Shown here: positions 7,617 through 16,085 of the stretch, in pieces
How the letters are laid out: every line of letters starts with the position of its first letter
Position numbering within the stretch: position 1 is the first letter of the stretch
Notes under the pieces: model-generated
The model's input: the letters and a program-made list of their open reading frames with translations, nothing else
Database searches by the model: none
Told to the model about the DNA's origin: nothing
Made by a program: the position numbers and the translations under genes
Source of the DNA: Mesorhizobium sp. B2-4-3
GTDB lineage: Bacteria; Pseudomonadota; Alphaproteobacteria; Rhizobiales; Rhizobiaceae
Length of the DNA: 34,827 bases
NCBI RefSeq assembly: GCF_006442815.1
Contig: NZ_VFVL01000045.1
Location: forward strand, 1-34,827
Direction of reading: 5' to 3'

Positions 7617-9440
7617 ATGACAGCCAGACGCGATATCGAAGCCATCACGGAACGCATCCGCCAACGTTCGAAAGCCGGCCGCGAAACCTATCTCGGCCGC
7701 ATCGCGGAGGCTTCCAGCCGTACCGCCAATCGCGCGGTGCTGGGCTGCGGCAACCTCGCCCACGGCTTTGCCGTGTGCAGCCCGTCCGAAAAGATCGCGC
7801 TCGGCGGCGACCGCGTGCCGAATCTCGGCATCATCACCTCCTACAACGACATGCTGTCGGCGCATCAGCCCTTCGAGACGTTCCCGGCACTGATCAAGGA
7901 AGCCGCGCGCGAGGCCGGCGGCATTGCTCAGGTCGCCGGCGGCGTGCCGGCGATGTGCGACGGCGTCACCCAAGGGCAGCCCGGCATGGAGCTGTCGCTG
8001 TTTTCGCGCGACGTGATCGCGATGGCAACCGCGATCGGCCTGTCGCACAACATGTTCGACGCGGCCGTGTTCCTCGGCGTCTGCGACAAGATCGTGCCCG
8101 GGCTGGTGATCGGGGCGCTCACCTTCGGGCATCTGCCGGCGGTGTTCATACCGGCCGGGCCGATGACGACCGGCCTCGCGAATGACGAGAAGGCCCAGGT
8201 CCGCCAGCTCTATGCCGAGGGCAAGGTCGGCCGTGCGGAATTGCTCGAGGCGGAGTCCAAATCCTATCACGGCCCTGGCACCTGCACCTTCTACGGCACC
8301 GCCAATTCCAACCAGATGCTGATGGAGATCATGGGCCTGCACACACCCGGCGCCTCCTTCGTCAATCCGGGCACGCCGTTGCGCGACGCGCTGACCAGGG
8401 AAGCGGCCAAGCGGGCGCTGGCGATCACCGCGCTCGGCAATGCCTACACCCCGGTCGGACGCATGATCGACGAGCGTTCGATCGTCAATGGCGTCGTCGG
8501 CCTGCACGCCACCGGCGGCTCGACCAACCACACCATCCACCTGATCGCGATGGCCGCCGCGGCGGGCATCGCGCTGACCTGGCAGGATATCTCCGACCTG
8601 TCGGAGGCGGTGCCGCTCTTGGCGCGCATCTATCCGAACGGGCTTGCCGACGTGAACCATTTCCATGCCGCTGGCGGTCTCGGCTTCCTGATCCGCGAAT
8701 TGCTCGACGAAGGCCTGCTCCACGAAGACGTGCAGACGGTGTGGGGCGAAGGCCTGCGGCCCTATGCAGTCGAAGCGCGGCTCGGCGACGACGGCGGCGT
8801 GGTGCGTGAGGCGGCGCCGTTGAAGAGCGGCGACGAGAAGGTGCTGGCGCCGGTGAAGCAGGCATTCCAGTCGACTGGCGGCCTGAAGGTGCTGGGCGGC
8901 AATCTCGGCCATGCAGTGATCAAGACCTCCGCGGTCAAGCCCGAGCGGCGCATCATCGAGGCGCCGGCGAAGGTGTTCGACAGCCAGCAGGGGCTGAACG
9001 ACGCCTTCAAGGCCGGCCAGCTCACCGGCGACTTCGTCGCCGTCATCCGTTTCCAGGGCCCGAAGGCCAACGGCATGCCGGAGCTGCACAAGCTGACCAC
9101 GGTGCTCGGCATCCTGCAGGATCGCGGCCAGCGCGTGGCGCTGGTGACCGACGGGCGCATGTCGGGCGCTTCCGGCAAGGTGCCGGCGGCAATCCATGTG
9201 ACGCCGGAAGCGGTCGAGGACGGACCGATCGCCAGGATCCATGACGGCGACGTCATTCGGCTCGACGCCGACGCCGGCACGCTGGAAGTGCTGGTGCCGG
9301 GAACGGAATTCGCGCTGCGCCGCACGGCGGAGGCCGACCTCATCGGCAACGAGTTCGGCTTCGGTCGTGAGCTGTTCGCGGGCTTCCGGCAGTTGGTCGG
9401 GCGGGCCGATCACGGCGCCGCCGCGTTTGGAAATGCCTGA
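7617..9440 (+). CDS. edd: 6-phosphogluconate dehydratase
   Basis: A 607-residue IlvD/Edd-family dehydratase, typical length, converting 6-phosphogluconate to 2-keto-3-deoxy-6-phosphogluconate in the Entner-Doudoroff pathway. The conserved TSYNDMLSAHQP, AGGVPAMCDGVTQGQPGME, GVCDKIVPG and GPGTCTFYGTANSNQ blocks are present; cysteines in these blocks are the expected [4Fe-4S] cluster ligands. The C-terminal half has the Edd-type VTDGRMSGASGKVPAAIH block. The ATG at 7617 follows GAAAGGA. The aldolase gene eda, which completes the pathway, is not in the window. A strong terminator follows 21 nt after the stop. Confidence 0.97.
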   Translation: MTARRDIEAITERIRQRSKAGRETYLGRIAEASSRTANRAVLGCGNLAHGFAVCSPSEKIALGGDRVPNLGIITSYNDMLSAHQPFETFPALIKEAAREAGGIAQVAGGVPAMCDGVTQGQPGMELSLFSRDVIAMATAIGLSHNMFDAAVFLGVCDKIVPGLVIGALTFGHLPAVFIPAGPMTTGLANDEKAQVRQLYAEGKVGRAELLEAESKSYHGPGTCTFYGTANSNQMLMEIMGLHTPGASFVNPGTPLRDALTREAAKRALAITALGNAYTPVGRMIDERSIVNGVVGLHATGGSTNHTIHLIAMAAAAGIALTWQDISDLSEAVPLLARIYPNGLADVNHFHAAGGLGFLIRELLDEGLLHEDVQTVWGEGLRPYAVEARLGDDGGVVREAAPLKSGDEKVLAPVKQAFQSTGGLKVLGGNLGHAVIKTSAVKPERRIIEAPAKVFDSQQGLNDAFKAGQLTGDFVAVIRFQGPKANGMPELHKLTTVLGILQDRGQRVALVTDGRMSGASGKVPAAIHVTPEAVEDGPIARIHDGDVIRLDADAGTLEVLVPGTEFALRRTAEADLIGNEFGFGRELFAGFRQLVGRADHGAAAFGNA

Positions 9441-9461
9441 TCTCTTCCCCAATGTGCCTTA

Positions 9462-9494
9462 CGAAAAAGGGCGGCTCGGAGCCGCCCTTTTTCG
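9462..9494. terminator. Bidirectional intrinsic terminator between edd and the VWA gene
   Basis: A perfect 15-bp stem (9462-9476 with 9480-9494) closes a 3-nt loop. The stem has a GC core flanked by A5 on the left and T5 on the right, so it can end transcription from both strands. It lies between the convergent edd (ending at 9440) and the VWA-domain gene (ending at 9516). Confidence 0.93.
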
Positions 9495-9515
9495 TTCGTT
9501 CGCTAACCGCAACGT

Positions 9516-11177
9516 CTACTGAACGGTGATCTCGGCCCGCTCGCCGGCCTTGATCGTCACCGGCATTTCCTTCTCCTGGCCTTCAGCGGACATGTGGCGC
9601 ACGACAACATAGTCGCCGGCGGGGACCGTCTGTTGCCAATTATCACCATAGGTCAGGCCGAGCGACTTGCGCTTGCCCTCGATATCCTTCTTCGACGAGA
9701 GCACCTCGATCGAATAGGCGCCGGGCGCCGACATCGCCAGCACGCCGGCGCCGAGAGCCACCTTCACGTCCTGATTGTCGCCGGCCTTGATGCTGAAGGG
9801 CTGCTCGACGACGGCGAGATCGAGCGTGGTGAGCGCGACATAATCATCCGGTGGCAGCCAGAACTTGCTGTCAGGTCCGTAGGAATGCTCCACGCTTTCA
9901 CGTGAGCCGTCGATCTTCTTCTTCGCCTTGACGATCTCGAAGCCGATGCCGGAATTGTCGGCTTTGTCGCCGCCGGCGGTGTAGTAGGCGTTGAGCACGG
10001 CATGACCGACGCCGACGACGATGTCCTTCTCGACGGTCTGCCCGGCAGCAAGCTGGACGGTCTCGGTCGCAGTGCCAGCGCCGATCTGCACCGTCACCTT
10101 CTGCTCGCCGGCAGGGACGGTCGCCTTGGCGTCGCCATAGTGCGTGGTGCTGCCGCCAGGGTAGGCGAAGTCGACACGCGCTTCGCCGCTGATCTCCGAG
10201 CCCTGGCTAGCATGCGGATGAATGACCAAAGCGCCGGCGTTCAGCGTGAACAACGGGCTGTAGGTCTTGCCAGCCTCTATCTTGATCTTCTGCTCGCTCC
10301 TTGCCTCGTCATCGCGGCCGACGACGATGTAGTCGCCCGGCTCGATATTGGTCTTGAGCACGCCATATTCGGTCATGACTTGGTCGCCGCGCGTGCCGTC
10401 GGACTCTGCCTTGTAGATCTCCCAGGCATTGCCGTCGGTAATCGGATCGCCGCCCTCGGCCAAGACCACGCTCGGCATGAAATTGAACTCCGGCTTGGCC
10501 GATTCGGGCGCGGGAGCCGGCGCCGGTTCGGGCGCCGGCGCGGGGGCTGGAGTGGGAGCCGCGACGGTCTCGACCAGGGCTTCCTGCAGCGCCTTCTCGT
10601 CGGAGGCCTGGATGTATTTGCCGCCGGTGTTTTCGGCGAGGCAGGCGATCTGCTTGCCTTCGTCGGCGGTCAGGCCGAAGCCGACGACATCGGCGGTGAA
10701 GTCGACGCCGCTTTCCTTCAGCTCCTTGCCGAGCGCGCAAGGATCGCCGCCGCAGGTCTCCAGACCGTCGGTGATCAGGACCACCGTCGCCTTGTCCTCG
10801 GTGTATTTCAGCGCCTCGGCGGCCTGCTTGACAGCGGCCGTGAGCGGCGTCTTGCCGAGGAATTTCATGCTGTCGGCCGCCGACGAGATGGCGCTGGCGG
10901 AACCAGCTTGCGGCGGCACGATCAGCTCGATGTCGTCGCAGCTGCCTTTGGTGCGGTGGCCGTAGGCCATGAAGCCGATCTCGTCGTCGGCCGGAACCGA
11001 CTGCAGCACCGTGCGCAGCGATTCACGCGCGATCTCCAGCTTCGGCTTGCCGTCGATCTGGGCCCACATCGAGCCTGATGCATCAAGGATGATGATGACC
11101 TTGTTGGCGGCAAAGCCGAAACTGGTCATCGACAAAAGCAGGAGCGCCGCAGCGACGCTCCGTATCAGTCCCGCCAT
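9516..11177 (-). CDS. Secreted von Willebrand factor A domain protein
   Basis: A 553-residue exported protein. The signal peptide (about residues 1-24, with the hydrophobic run SVAAALLLLSMTSFGFA) is followed by a VWA domain whose metal-ion-dependent adhesion site is intact: DASGSMWAQ, a Thr in GKTPLTAAVKQA, and LITDGLETCGGDPC. A Pro/Ala-rich linker (PAPAPAPEPAPAPAPES) joins it to a C-terminal region of about 310 residues built of beta-rich repeats that resemble carboxypeptidase-regulatory-like domains. VWA domains bind proteins through a divalent cation; the partner here is unknown. I chose ATG 11177 because it gives a clean signal peptide and follows CAGGAGA; the longer frame from 11264 adds an implausible N terminus. 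It lies downstream of the GlxA-type regulator on the same strand with an 87-nt gap. Confidence 0.85.
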   Translation of the reverse strand: MAGLIRSVAAALLLLSMTSFGFAANKVIIILDASGSMWAQIDGKPKLEIARESLRTVLQSVPADDEIGFMAYGHRTKGSCDDIELIVPPQAGSASAISSAADSMKFLGKTPLTAAVKQAAEALKYTEDKATVVLITDGLETCGGDPCALGKELKESGVDFTADVVGFGLTADEGKQIACLAENTGGKYIQASDEKALQEALVETVAAPTPAPAPAPEPAPAPAPESAKPEFNFMPSVVLAEGGDPITDGNAWEIYKAESDGTRGDQVMTEYGVLKTNIEPGDYIVVGRDDEARSEQKIKIEAGKTYSPLFTLNAGALVIHPHASQGSEISGEARVDFAYPGGSTTHYGDAKATVPAGEQKVTVQIGAGTATETVQLAAGQTVEKDIVVGVGHAVLNAYYTAGGDKADNSGIGFEIVKAKKKIDGSRESVEHSYGPDSKFWLPPDDYVALTTLDLAVVEQPFSIKAGDNQDVKVALGAGVLAMSAPGAYSIEVLSSKKDIEGKRKSLGLTYGDNWQQTVPAGDYVVVRHMSAEGQEKEMPVTIKAGERAEITVQ

Positions 11178-11264
11178 GGAAATCTCCTGAGAGCAACCCT
11201 CGTCCGCGTTGCGAAAGCTATTTGAGGCGGCATTCGGAGACAAGTCCGAAGGCCGGCGAGTCAC

Positions 11265-12263
11265 TCAATAAGTGGTGCGCCGCTCTTCCGATGGCGGACG
11301 GCCGAACTGCAGCCGGTAGCTCTGCGCGAAATAGGAATGCGAGGTGAAACCGGTGGCGATCGCCACATCGAGGATCGGCATGTTGGTCTGGCGCAGCAAT
11401 TCCCGCGCGCGTTCGAGCCGCAGCCGCATATAGTAGCGGCCAGGCGTCACGCTCAAATGGCGCAGGAACAGGCGCTCGACCTGACGCACCGACAGGCCCG
11501 CCGACTTGGCAAGCTGCACCGCCGACAGCGGTTCGTCGAGATGGTCGGCCATCAATTCGACGATGCGCCTGAGCTTTTCCGACTTTCCGGTGAGGTCGCG
11601 CTCCGGTCCGACGCGCTGGCGGTCGCCGGCCGAGCGGATGCGCTCGTGCTGGAACTGGTTGGCGACGCCGTTGGCGAGATTGGAGCCGAAATCGCCGCGC
11701 ACGATCTCCAGCATCAGGTCGATCGAGGTGGTGCCGCCAGCGCAGGTGTAGCGCTTGCGGTCGATCTCGAAGACATTGCCGGTGCAGTTGATGTCGGGGA
11801 AACGCTCCATGAAGCCGGCGCGGTTCTCCCAATGGATCGTGCAGCGATAGCCATCGAGCTGTCCGGCCTCGGCCAAGAGATAGGAGCCGACCGAAAGCGC
11901 GCCGAGCGCATTGCCGCGCCGGCCCCAGTTGCGCAGCGCCGCCAGCACCTTGCTTTTGCCGGGGAATTCGGTGGTGAGCCCGACCGAGACGAACAGGATG
12001 TCGACCGGCGGCATGTCGGCGACCGAATAGTCGATCTTCAGCGGCAGGCCGTTCGAGGCCATCACCGCGTCGCCATCGGCCGAAATCGTCGTCCAGCCAT
12101 AGAAATCGCGGCCGAGCAGGCGGTTCGCTGAGCGGAAGCAGTCGATGGCCGCGGCAAGCGAGAACATCGAGAATTTGTCGACCAAGAGAAAACCGAACTG
12201 ACGGCCGCCCTGAACGGGATCGTTCGCGATCGGCCGTTCAACGGGAGCAATCAGGTTCGGCAA
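11265..12263 (-). CDS. GlxA-family AraC-type transcriptional regulator
   Basis: A 332-residue regulator with an N-terminal DJ-1/PfpI-like (class I amidotransferase-type) domain (about 20-200) and a C-terminal AraC double helix-turn-helix domain (about 235-328). The nucleophile-elbow position reads GALSVGSYLLAEAG, with serine and no cysteine, so this domain is likely a ligand sensor and not an enzyme. The AraC part shows SAVQLAKSAGLSVRQVERLF and the second helix region ATGFTSHSYFAQSYRLQFGRPP. Relatives such as GbdR, CdhR and ArgR control catabolism of betaine-type compounds or arginine; the ligand here is unknown. It starts 19 nt after folD ends on the same strand, so it is probably cotranscribed with folD. 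Confidence 0.88.
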   Translation of the reverse strand: MPNLIAPVERPIANDPVQGGRQFGFLLVDKFSMFSLAAAIDCFRSANRLLGRDFYGWTTISADGDAVMASNGLPLKIDYSVADMPPVDILFVSVGLTTEFPGKSKVLAALRNWGRRGNALGALSVGSYLLAEAGQLDGYRCTIHWENRAGFMERFPDINCTGNVFEIDRKRYTCAGGTTSIDLMLEIVRGDFGSNLANGVANQFQHERIRSAGDRQRVGPERDLTGKSEKLRRIVELMADHLDEPLSAVQLAKSAGLSVRQVERLFLRHLSVTPGRYYMRLRLERARELLRQTNMPILDVAIATGFTSHSYFAQSYRLQFGRPPSEERRTTY

Positions 12264-12282
12264 TGCAAAGGCTTTCTCAAAA

Positions 12283-13182
12283 TCAGAAGGACGGCCGCTT
12301 CAATCCGGCCGCGAGGTAGGCGGAAGCTACAGTGTTCGCCATCAGCATGGCAATGGTCATCGGCCCGACGCCGCCGGGGACCGGCGTGATGGCGCCCGCG
12401 AGCTTGGCCGCTTCGGCATAGGCGACGTCGCCGACCAGGCGGCTCTTGCCCTCGCCCTTTTCGGGCGCCGGGATGCGGTTGATCCCAACGTCGATCACGG
12501 TGGCGCCGGGCTTGACCCAATCGCCCTTGACCATCTCCGGACGGCCGACGGCGGCGACCAGGATGTCGGCGGTGCGGGCCAGGGCTGGCAGGTCTTTGGT
12601 CCGGCTGTGGGCAATGGTGACCGTGCAGTTGGCGGCGAGCAGCAGGTTGGCCATCGGCTTGCCGACGATGTTGGAGCGGCCGACGACGACGGCGTTGAGG
12701 CCAGAAAGGTCCTTGCCGCGCACCCGCTCGATCAGAAGCATGGAGCCCGCTGGCGTGCAGGGCACGAAGGCCGTGTCGAGCTCGCCGGTGCCGAGCTTGC
12801 CGACGTTGATGAAGTGGAAGCCGTCGACATCCTTTTCCGGGGCGATGGTCTGGATGACCTTGCCGGCGTCGATATGGCCGGGAAGCGGCAGTTGCACCAG
12901 GATGCCGTGGATCGACTTGTCGGCGTTGAGATCGCTGATGATCTTCAGCAATTGTTCCTCGGTGGTGTCGGCCGGCAGCGTATGCTGGAGCGAATGGAAG
13001 CCGCATTCCTTGGCGGTGCGCGATTTCGACGCGACATAGACCTGGCTTGCCGGGTCTTCACCGACGATCACCACCGCAAGGCCAGGCTTGGTGGCTCCTT
13101 TGGCCGACAGCTCCGCGGTCAGAGCCTTGACCTTCGAAACCACGTCCTCGGCGACACTCTTTCCATCAATCACTTCGGCCAT
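12283..13182 (-). CDS. folD: Bifunctional methylenetetrahydrofolate dehydrogenase/methenyltetrahydrofolate cyclohydrolase
   Basis: A 299-residue cytoplasmic enzyme of one-carbon metabolism that interconverts 5,10-methylene-, 5,10-methenyl- and 10-formyl-tetrahydrofolate. The catalytic motif YVASKSRTAKECG holds the key lysine, followed by QLPLPGHID, the PEKDVDGFH signature, and the NADP-binding GRSNIVGKPMANLL. The C-terminal TPVPGGVGPMTIAMLMANT signature is complete. ATG 13182 (MAEVIDGKS) is chosen; an in-frame TTG two codons earlier is less likely. It is followed closely by the GlxA-family regulator. Confidence 0.97.
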   Translation of the reverse strand: MAEVIDGKSVAEDVVSKVKALTAELSAKGATKPGLAVVIVGEDPASQVYVASKSRTAKECGFHSLQHTLPADTTEEQLLKIISDLNADKSIHGILVQLPLPGHIDAGKVIQTIAPEKDVDGFHFINVGKLGTGELDTAFVPCTPAGSMLLIERVRGKDLSGLNAVVVGRSNIVGKPMANLLLAANCTVTIAHSRTKDLPALARTADILVAAVGRPEMVKGDWVKPGATVIDVGINRIPAPEKGEGKSRLVGDVAYAEAAKLAGAITPVPGGVGPMTIAMLMANTVASAYLAAGLKRPSF

Positions 13183-13401
13183 CACCAACCCTCAGCTTCG
13201 CTTCGGGGCCTGCATCTATGCATGGCCCCATTCCTCGATCGGCATTGTCGATCCACCAAAGCGAGACGCTTGCGGCCGAAATGCAGCGCGGCATTTTCAC
13301 CAAAATTCGACAAGGCAATCCCGTCAAAGCGTCGTCGGATGCCGTAAACCCGAAACCGGCCGCTTTTATCGAACCGCGAGTGGTTTAGAAATACGGGCGG
13401 T

Positions 13402-15885
13402 TTAGAAATAGCGGCGGCGCGTGCGGCTTTCGGTCAGCTCGCGCACCGCCTCGCGAAATTCGCGCAGGCTGGCGCGGATATCGTCGATCTCGCCCTGCTG
13501 ATCGGCGGGGGGCTGGCCGGCGGGGGGCTGGCCGGCGGAGGGCTGGCCTGCCTCGCCGGCGGCCGGCGACCGCGGATGATAGGGTGCCGCCGATGCCGAA
13601 TAACGATCCTCGTAGGGATCGGTCCGGCCATGGTCCGGCTGGTACGAATAGGAATAGCCCTGCTCGTATGGCGGCCGGAAATTCTCCCGCGCCGATGGTT
13701 GAGCCCCAGAATAGCGCTCTTCCCGGCTGGGCGCGCGCCAGGCGCTTTCGGGCGGAACAGAGTCCATATCCACCGTTTCGGCCGGCTCGCGCCGCACGAA
13801 ATAGCGAACCGCCGAGGCAAGCGAGCCGAAAAGCCCCGGACGACCGGCATCGTTGGCCGGTTCCGGCGGTGGCGCGACAGGTTGGACTGGAGCCGGCGCG
13901 GCTGCCGTCATCGGAGGCGGCGCTGGAGGTGAGGCAGGCGGCGGTGTGTAGGCCGCAGCCGGCGATGGCGTGAATGACGCGGCGGGCGGCGGCGTGAAAG
14001 CCGGAGGCGGTGGCGGAGCGACGGGCGAGGCAGGCGGCGTAACGAGCGGCGGCGCGGCGCGATTGGAATTGCTCTCGAGCGCAGAAGGACGGTCTTCGAT
14101 CCTGCGGCGCGAGCGGTTATCGGCCGTCTCGCGCAGGCTCGCATAGACGCCGCGCAGCCCGCCGAGGCCGATGCCGGCGAACAGGCCGGCGATCAGGCCG
14201 GCCAAGGCCATCACCGCGCGCGACGGTCCCTTGGCTTGCAGCGGCGCATAGGCGTCCGAGATGACGCTTATGTTGGCGGTGTTGATGTCCTTCTGCTCGC
14301 CGGTTTCCTTGGCGCGCAGCAGGAACTGCTCGTAGACGGAGCGCTTGGCGGCGGCCTCGCGCTCCAGCTCGCGCAGCGAGACCAGATTGTTGTTGACGTC
14401 ACCGCTCTGCACCTTGGCCTGCGCCAGGCGCGACGACAGATCCTGCTCGAGCTGGACGGAGCGCTTCAGGTCGACCTGCAGGGAGGACGCGATGCGTTGC
14501 AGCTCGGCGCCGATGCGCTCGCGCGCGCCGGCGAGCTGGGCGTTGAGCGCCTCGATCTCCGGATGGCGGGGCCCGAGCCTGACCTCGGCGCGATCGGCTT
14601 CCTGCTTCAGCGCCGCATATTGCGAGCGTAGCTCGCTCATCATGTTGGAGTTGATTTCCTCGGGCAAGGTGCCGCTAAGGACCGAATTGACGTTCAGCGA
14701 GCGGGCCGAGGCGGCGCGGGCATTGAGCTCGAGCGTGCGGGCGCGGGCGACGGAAAGCTGCTCGTTGAGCTTGAGCATCTGGTCGTCGCTGATCAGGTGG
14801 CCCTGCGCGTCGACGAGGTCGTGCGTCGCCCTGAAATCCTCGACCTGGCGTTCGGCCGTCTCGACGCCCTTGCGCAATTCGCCGAGCCTGCCGGTGAGCT
14901 CGTCGTTGGCGCGGCCCGCCGTGCTGGACTGGATCTCGCTGGAGATCTGCCTGAAGGCCTTGACCATGGTGTTGGCGATCAAGGCGGATTTCTCGGCGTT
15001 CTGCGTGGTGGCGCTGACCGAGACCACGAAGGTCTTGCCGCCGCGCTCGACGTCGAGGCTGTCATACAGATTGCTGACCGCCAGCGCGCGCTTGCGCGCT
15101 TCGTCCGCGGCGCCGGCATCCTGGCGCGACAGGATCGAGCGCAGCGTCGACATCAGGCCGAAGCCACCCTTGCCCTGACCATTGAACTCAGGGTCATTGG
15201 TGAGGTTGAGATCGGTGACGACCTTGTTGAGCACGGTGCCCGAGGTGAGGATGCGCACCTGGTTCTCGACGATGGCGAGGGTCGCGTCCGAGGCGACCAC
15301 GTTCTGCGTCAGGTCGCGATCGGTGAGCTTGAGGTCGCGCGGGTCGACAATGACGTCGGTGGTGGCCTCATACTTCTTCGGCGTCGACAAGGCGATGGCG
15401 ACGCCGAGCGCCGCGCCCAGGATGGTTGTCGACAGGATCAACGCCTTGGATCGCGTGATGCCGTGAACGACCTGCATCGGGTCGATCAGCGGTTTCCACT
15501 CCTCGGAATCGCCGACGGCAGGCGGCCGGCCTGCATGGCGAGGTTCGGGAGCGGCCTGTGGCTGGCGGCCTTCCGCAGTGGCCCCGTAGCCCTGCTCGAA
15601 CAAAGCGGGCCGATTTCTTCCCGCCCGGTCGTCCCCGGTTTCGGCCGGATCCGAATCCGGTTCCGCCTGATCATGGTCAAATCCGCTGGTCTCGGCGGGA
15701 CGCGGGTTCAACTTTTCTTCGCGCTCGGAACGCGCGGCGCGATGGCGCGCGGCTGCGTCCTCGCGCCAGGAAGAATTGGCCCGGTCGCCGATCGAGACCG
15801 TCTTGTCGTCGCCACGCATGGCTTGGCCGAGCGCGAGCAGAGAACGCTCGCGCCTCCAGTCATCACGGTTATCCCTGTCGACCAT
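13402..15885 (-). CDS. GumC/Wzz-like polysaccharide chain-length and export protein with extended cytoplasmic ends
   Basis: An 827-residue inner-membrane polysaccharide co-polymerase. TM1 is at about residues 146-167 (ALILSTTILGAALGVAIALS) and TM2 at about 555-577 in the proline-containing sequence GPSRAVMALAGLIAGLFAG. Between them is a long periplasmic region rich in coiled coil (about 300-520), with RHPEIEALNAQLAGARERI typical of GumC/ExoP. The C-terminal tyrosine-kinase domain of ExoP is absent; about 240 residues of Pro/Ala-rich sequence replace it, ending in DDIRASLREFREAVREL and an Arg-rich tail. A charged N-terminal extension of about 140 residues precedes TM1, much longer than usual. 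Three 15-bp repeats encode GQPPA-type units near the C terminus. Start ATG 15885 is the first in the open frame; an internal start closer to TM1 cannot be excluded. It is divergent from the flippase gene. Confidence 0.85.
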   Translation of the reverse strand: MVDRDNRDDWRRERSLLALGQAMRGDDKTVSIGDRANSSWREDAAARHRAARSEREEKLNPRPAETSGFDHDQAEPDSDPAETGDDRAGRNRPALFEQGYGATAEGRQPQAAPEPRHAGRPPAVGDSEEWKPLIDPMQVVHGITRSKALILSTTILGAALGVAIALSTPKKYEATTDVIVDPRDLKLTDRDLTQNVVASDATLAIVENQVRILTSGTVLNKVVTDLNLTNDPEFNGQGKGGFGLMSTLRSILSRQDAGAADEARKRALAVSNLYDSLDVERGGKTFVVSVSATTQNAEKSALIANTMVKAFRQISSEIQSSTAGRANDELTGRLGELRKGVETAERQVEDFRATHDLVDAQGHLISDDQMLKLNEQLSVARARTLELNARAASARSLNVNSVLSGTLPEEINSNMMSELRSQYAALKQEADRAEVRLGPRHPEIEALNAQLAGARERIGAELQRIASSLQVDLKRSVQLEQDLSSRLAQAKVQSGDVNNNLVSLRELEREAAAKRSVYEQFLLRAKETGEQKDINTANISVISDAYAPLQAKGPSRAVMALAGLIAGLFAGIGLGGLRGVYASLRETADNRSRRRIEDRPSALESNSNRAAPPLVTPPASPVAPPPPPAFTPPPAASFTPSPAAAYTPPPASPPAPPPMTAAAPAPVQPVAPPPEPANDAGRPGLFGSLASAVRYFVRREPAETVDMDSVPPESAWRAPSREERYSGAQPSARENFRPPYEQGYSYSYQPDHGRTDPYEDRYSASAAPYHPRSPAAGEAGQPSAGQPPAGQPPADQQGEIDDIRASLREFREAVRELTESRTRRRYF
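13504..13548. repeat. Three 15-bp tandem repeats inside the GumC-like gene
   Basis: Two identical 15-bp units (GGCGGGGGGCTGGCC) at 13504-13518 and 13519-13533 are followed by a third with one change. They encode GQP(P/S)A repeats on the minus strand, in the proline-rich C-terminal region. This is a likely site of length variation between strains. Confidence 0.85.
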
Positions 15886-15935
15886 TGTGCTGGAACTTAC
15901 CCTCTGGCGGCTTGGGCGCGCGGATCGGCCAATCG

Positions 15936-15950
15936 TTAAGCCACGCTAAA
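15936..15950. promoter_or_regulatory. CtrA-like motif in the GumC-like/flippase divergent promoter region
   Basis: TTAA-N7-TAAA differs by one base from the alphaproteobacterial CtrA consensus TTAA-N7-TTAA. It lies in the 200-nt gap between the divergent GumC-like gene (start 15885) and flippase gene (start 16086). A second TTAA occurs near 15971. The match is short, so it is only a candidate. Confidence 0.25.
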
Positions 15951-16085
15951 CAGGCATAGGAAACAAACGGTTAATTTTGCGCCTCGACGGGAATAGTTTT
16001 TCGCCTTGCTCACGGCATTTCAGCGCCGTCGAGACGGACGCCAGAACGCCGCGTTAAACTTTCCAGCCTATGTATCGCCCCGGAT

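Noticed and set aside
7170..9452. 760-residue open frame antisense to pgl and edd
   Set aside because: Codon-phase shadow of two well-identified genes; no domain seen.
13183..13401. Small gene between folD and the GumC-like gene
   Set aside because: Open frames here extend from antisense of folD and have no ribosome-binding site or recognisable content.
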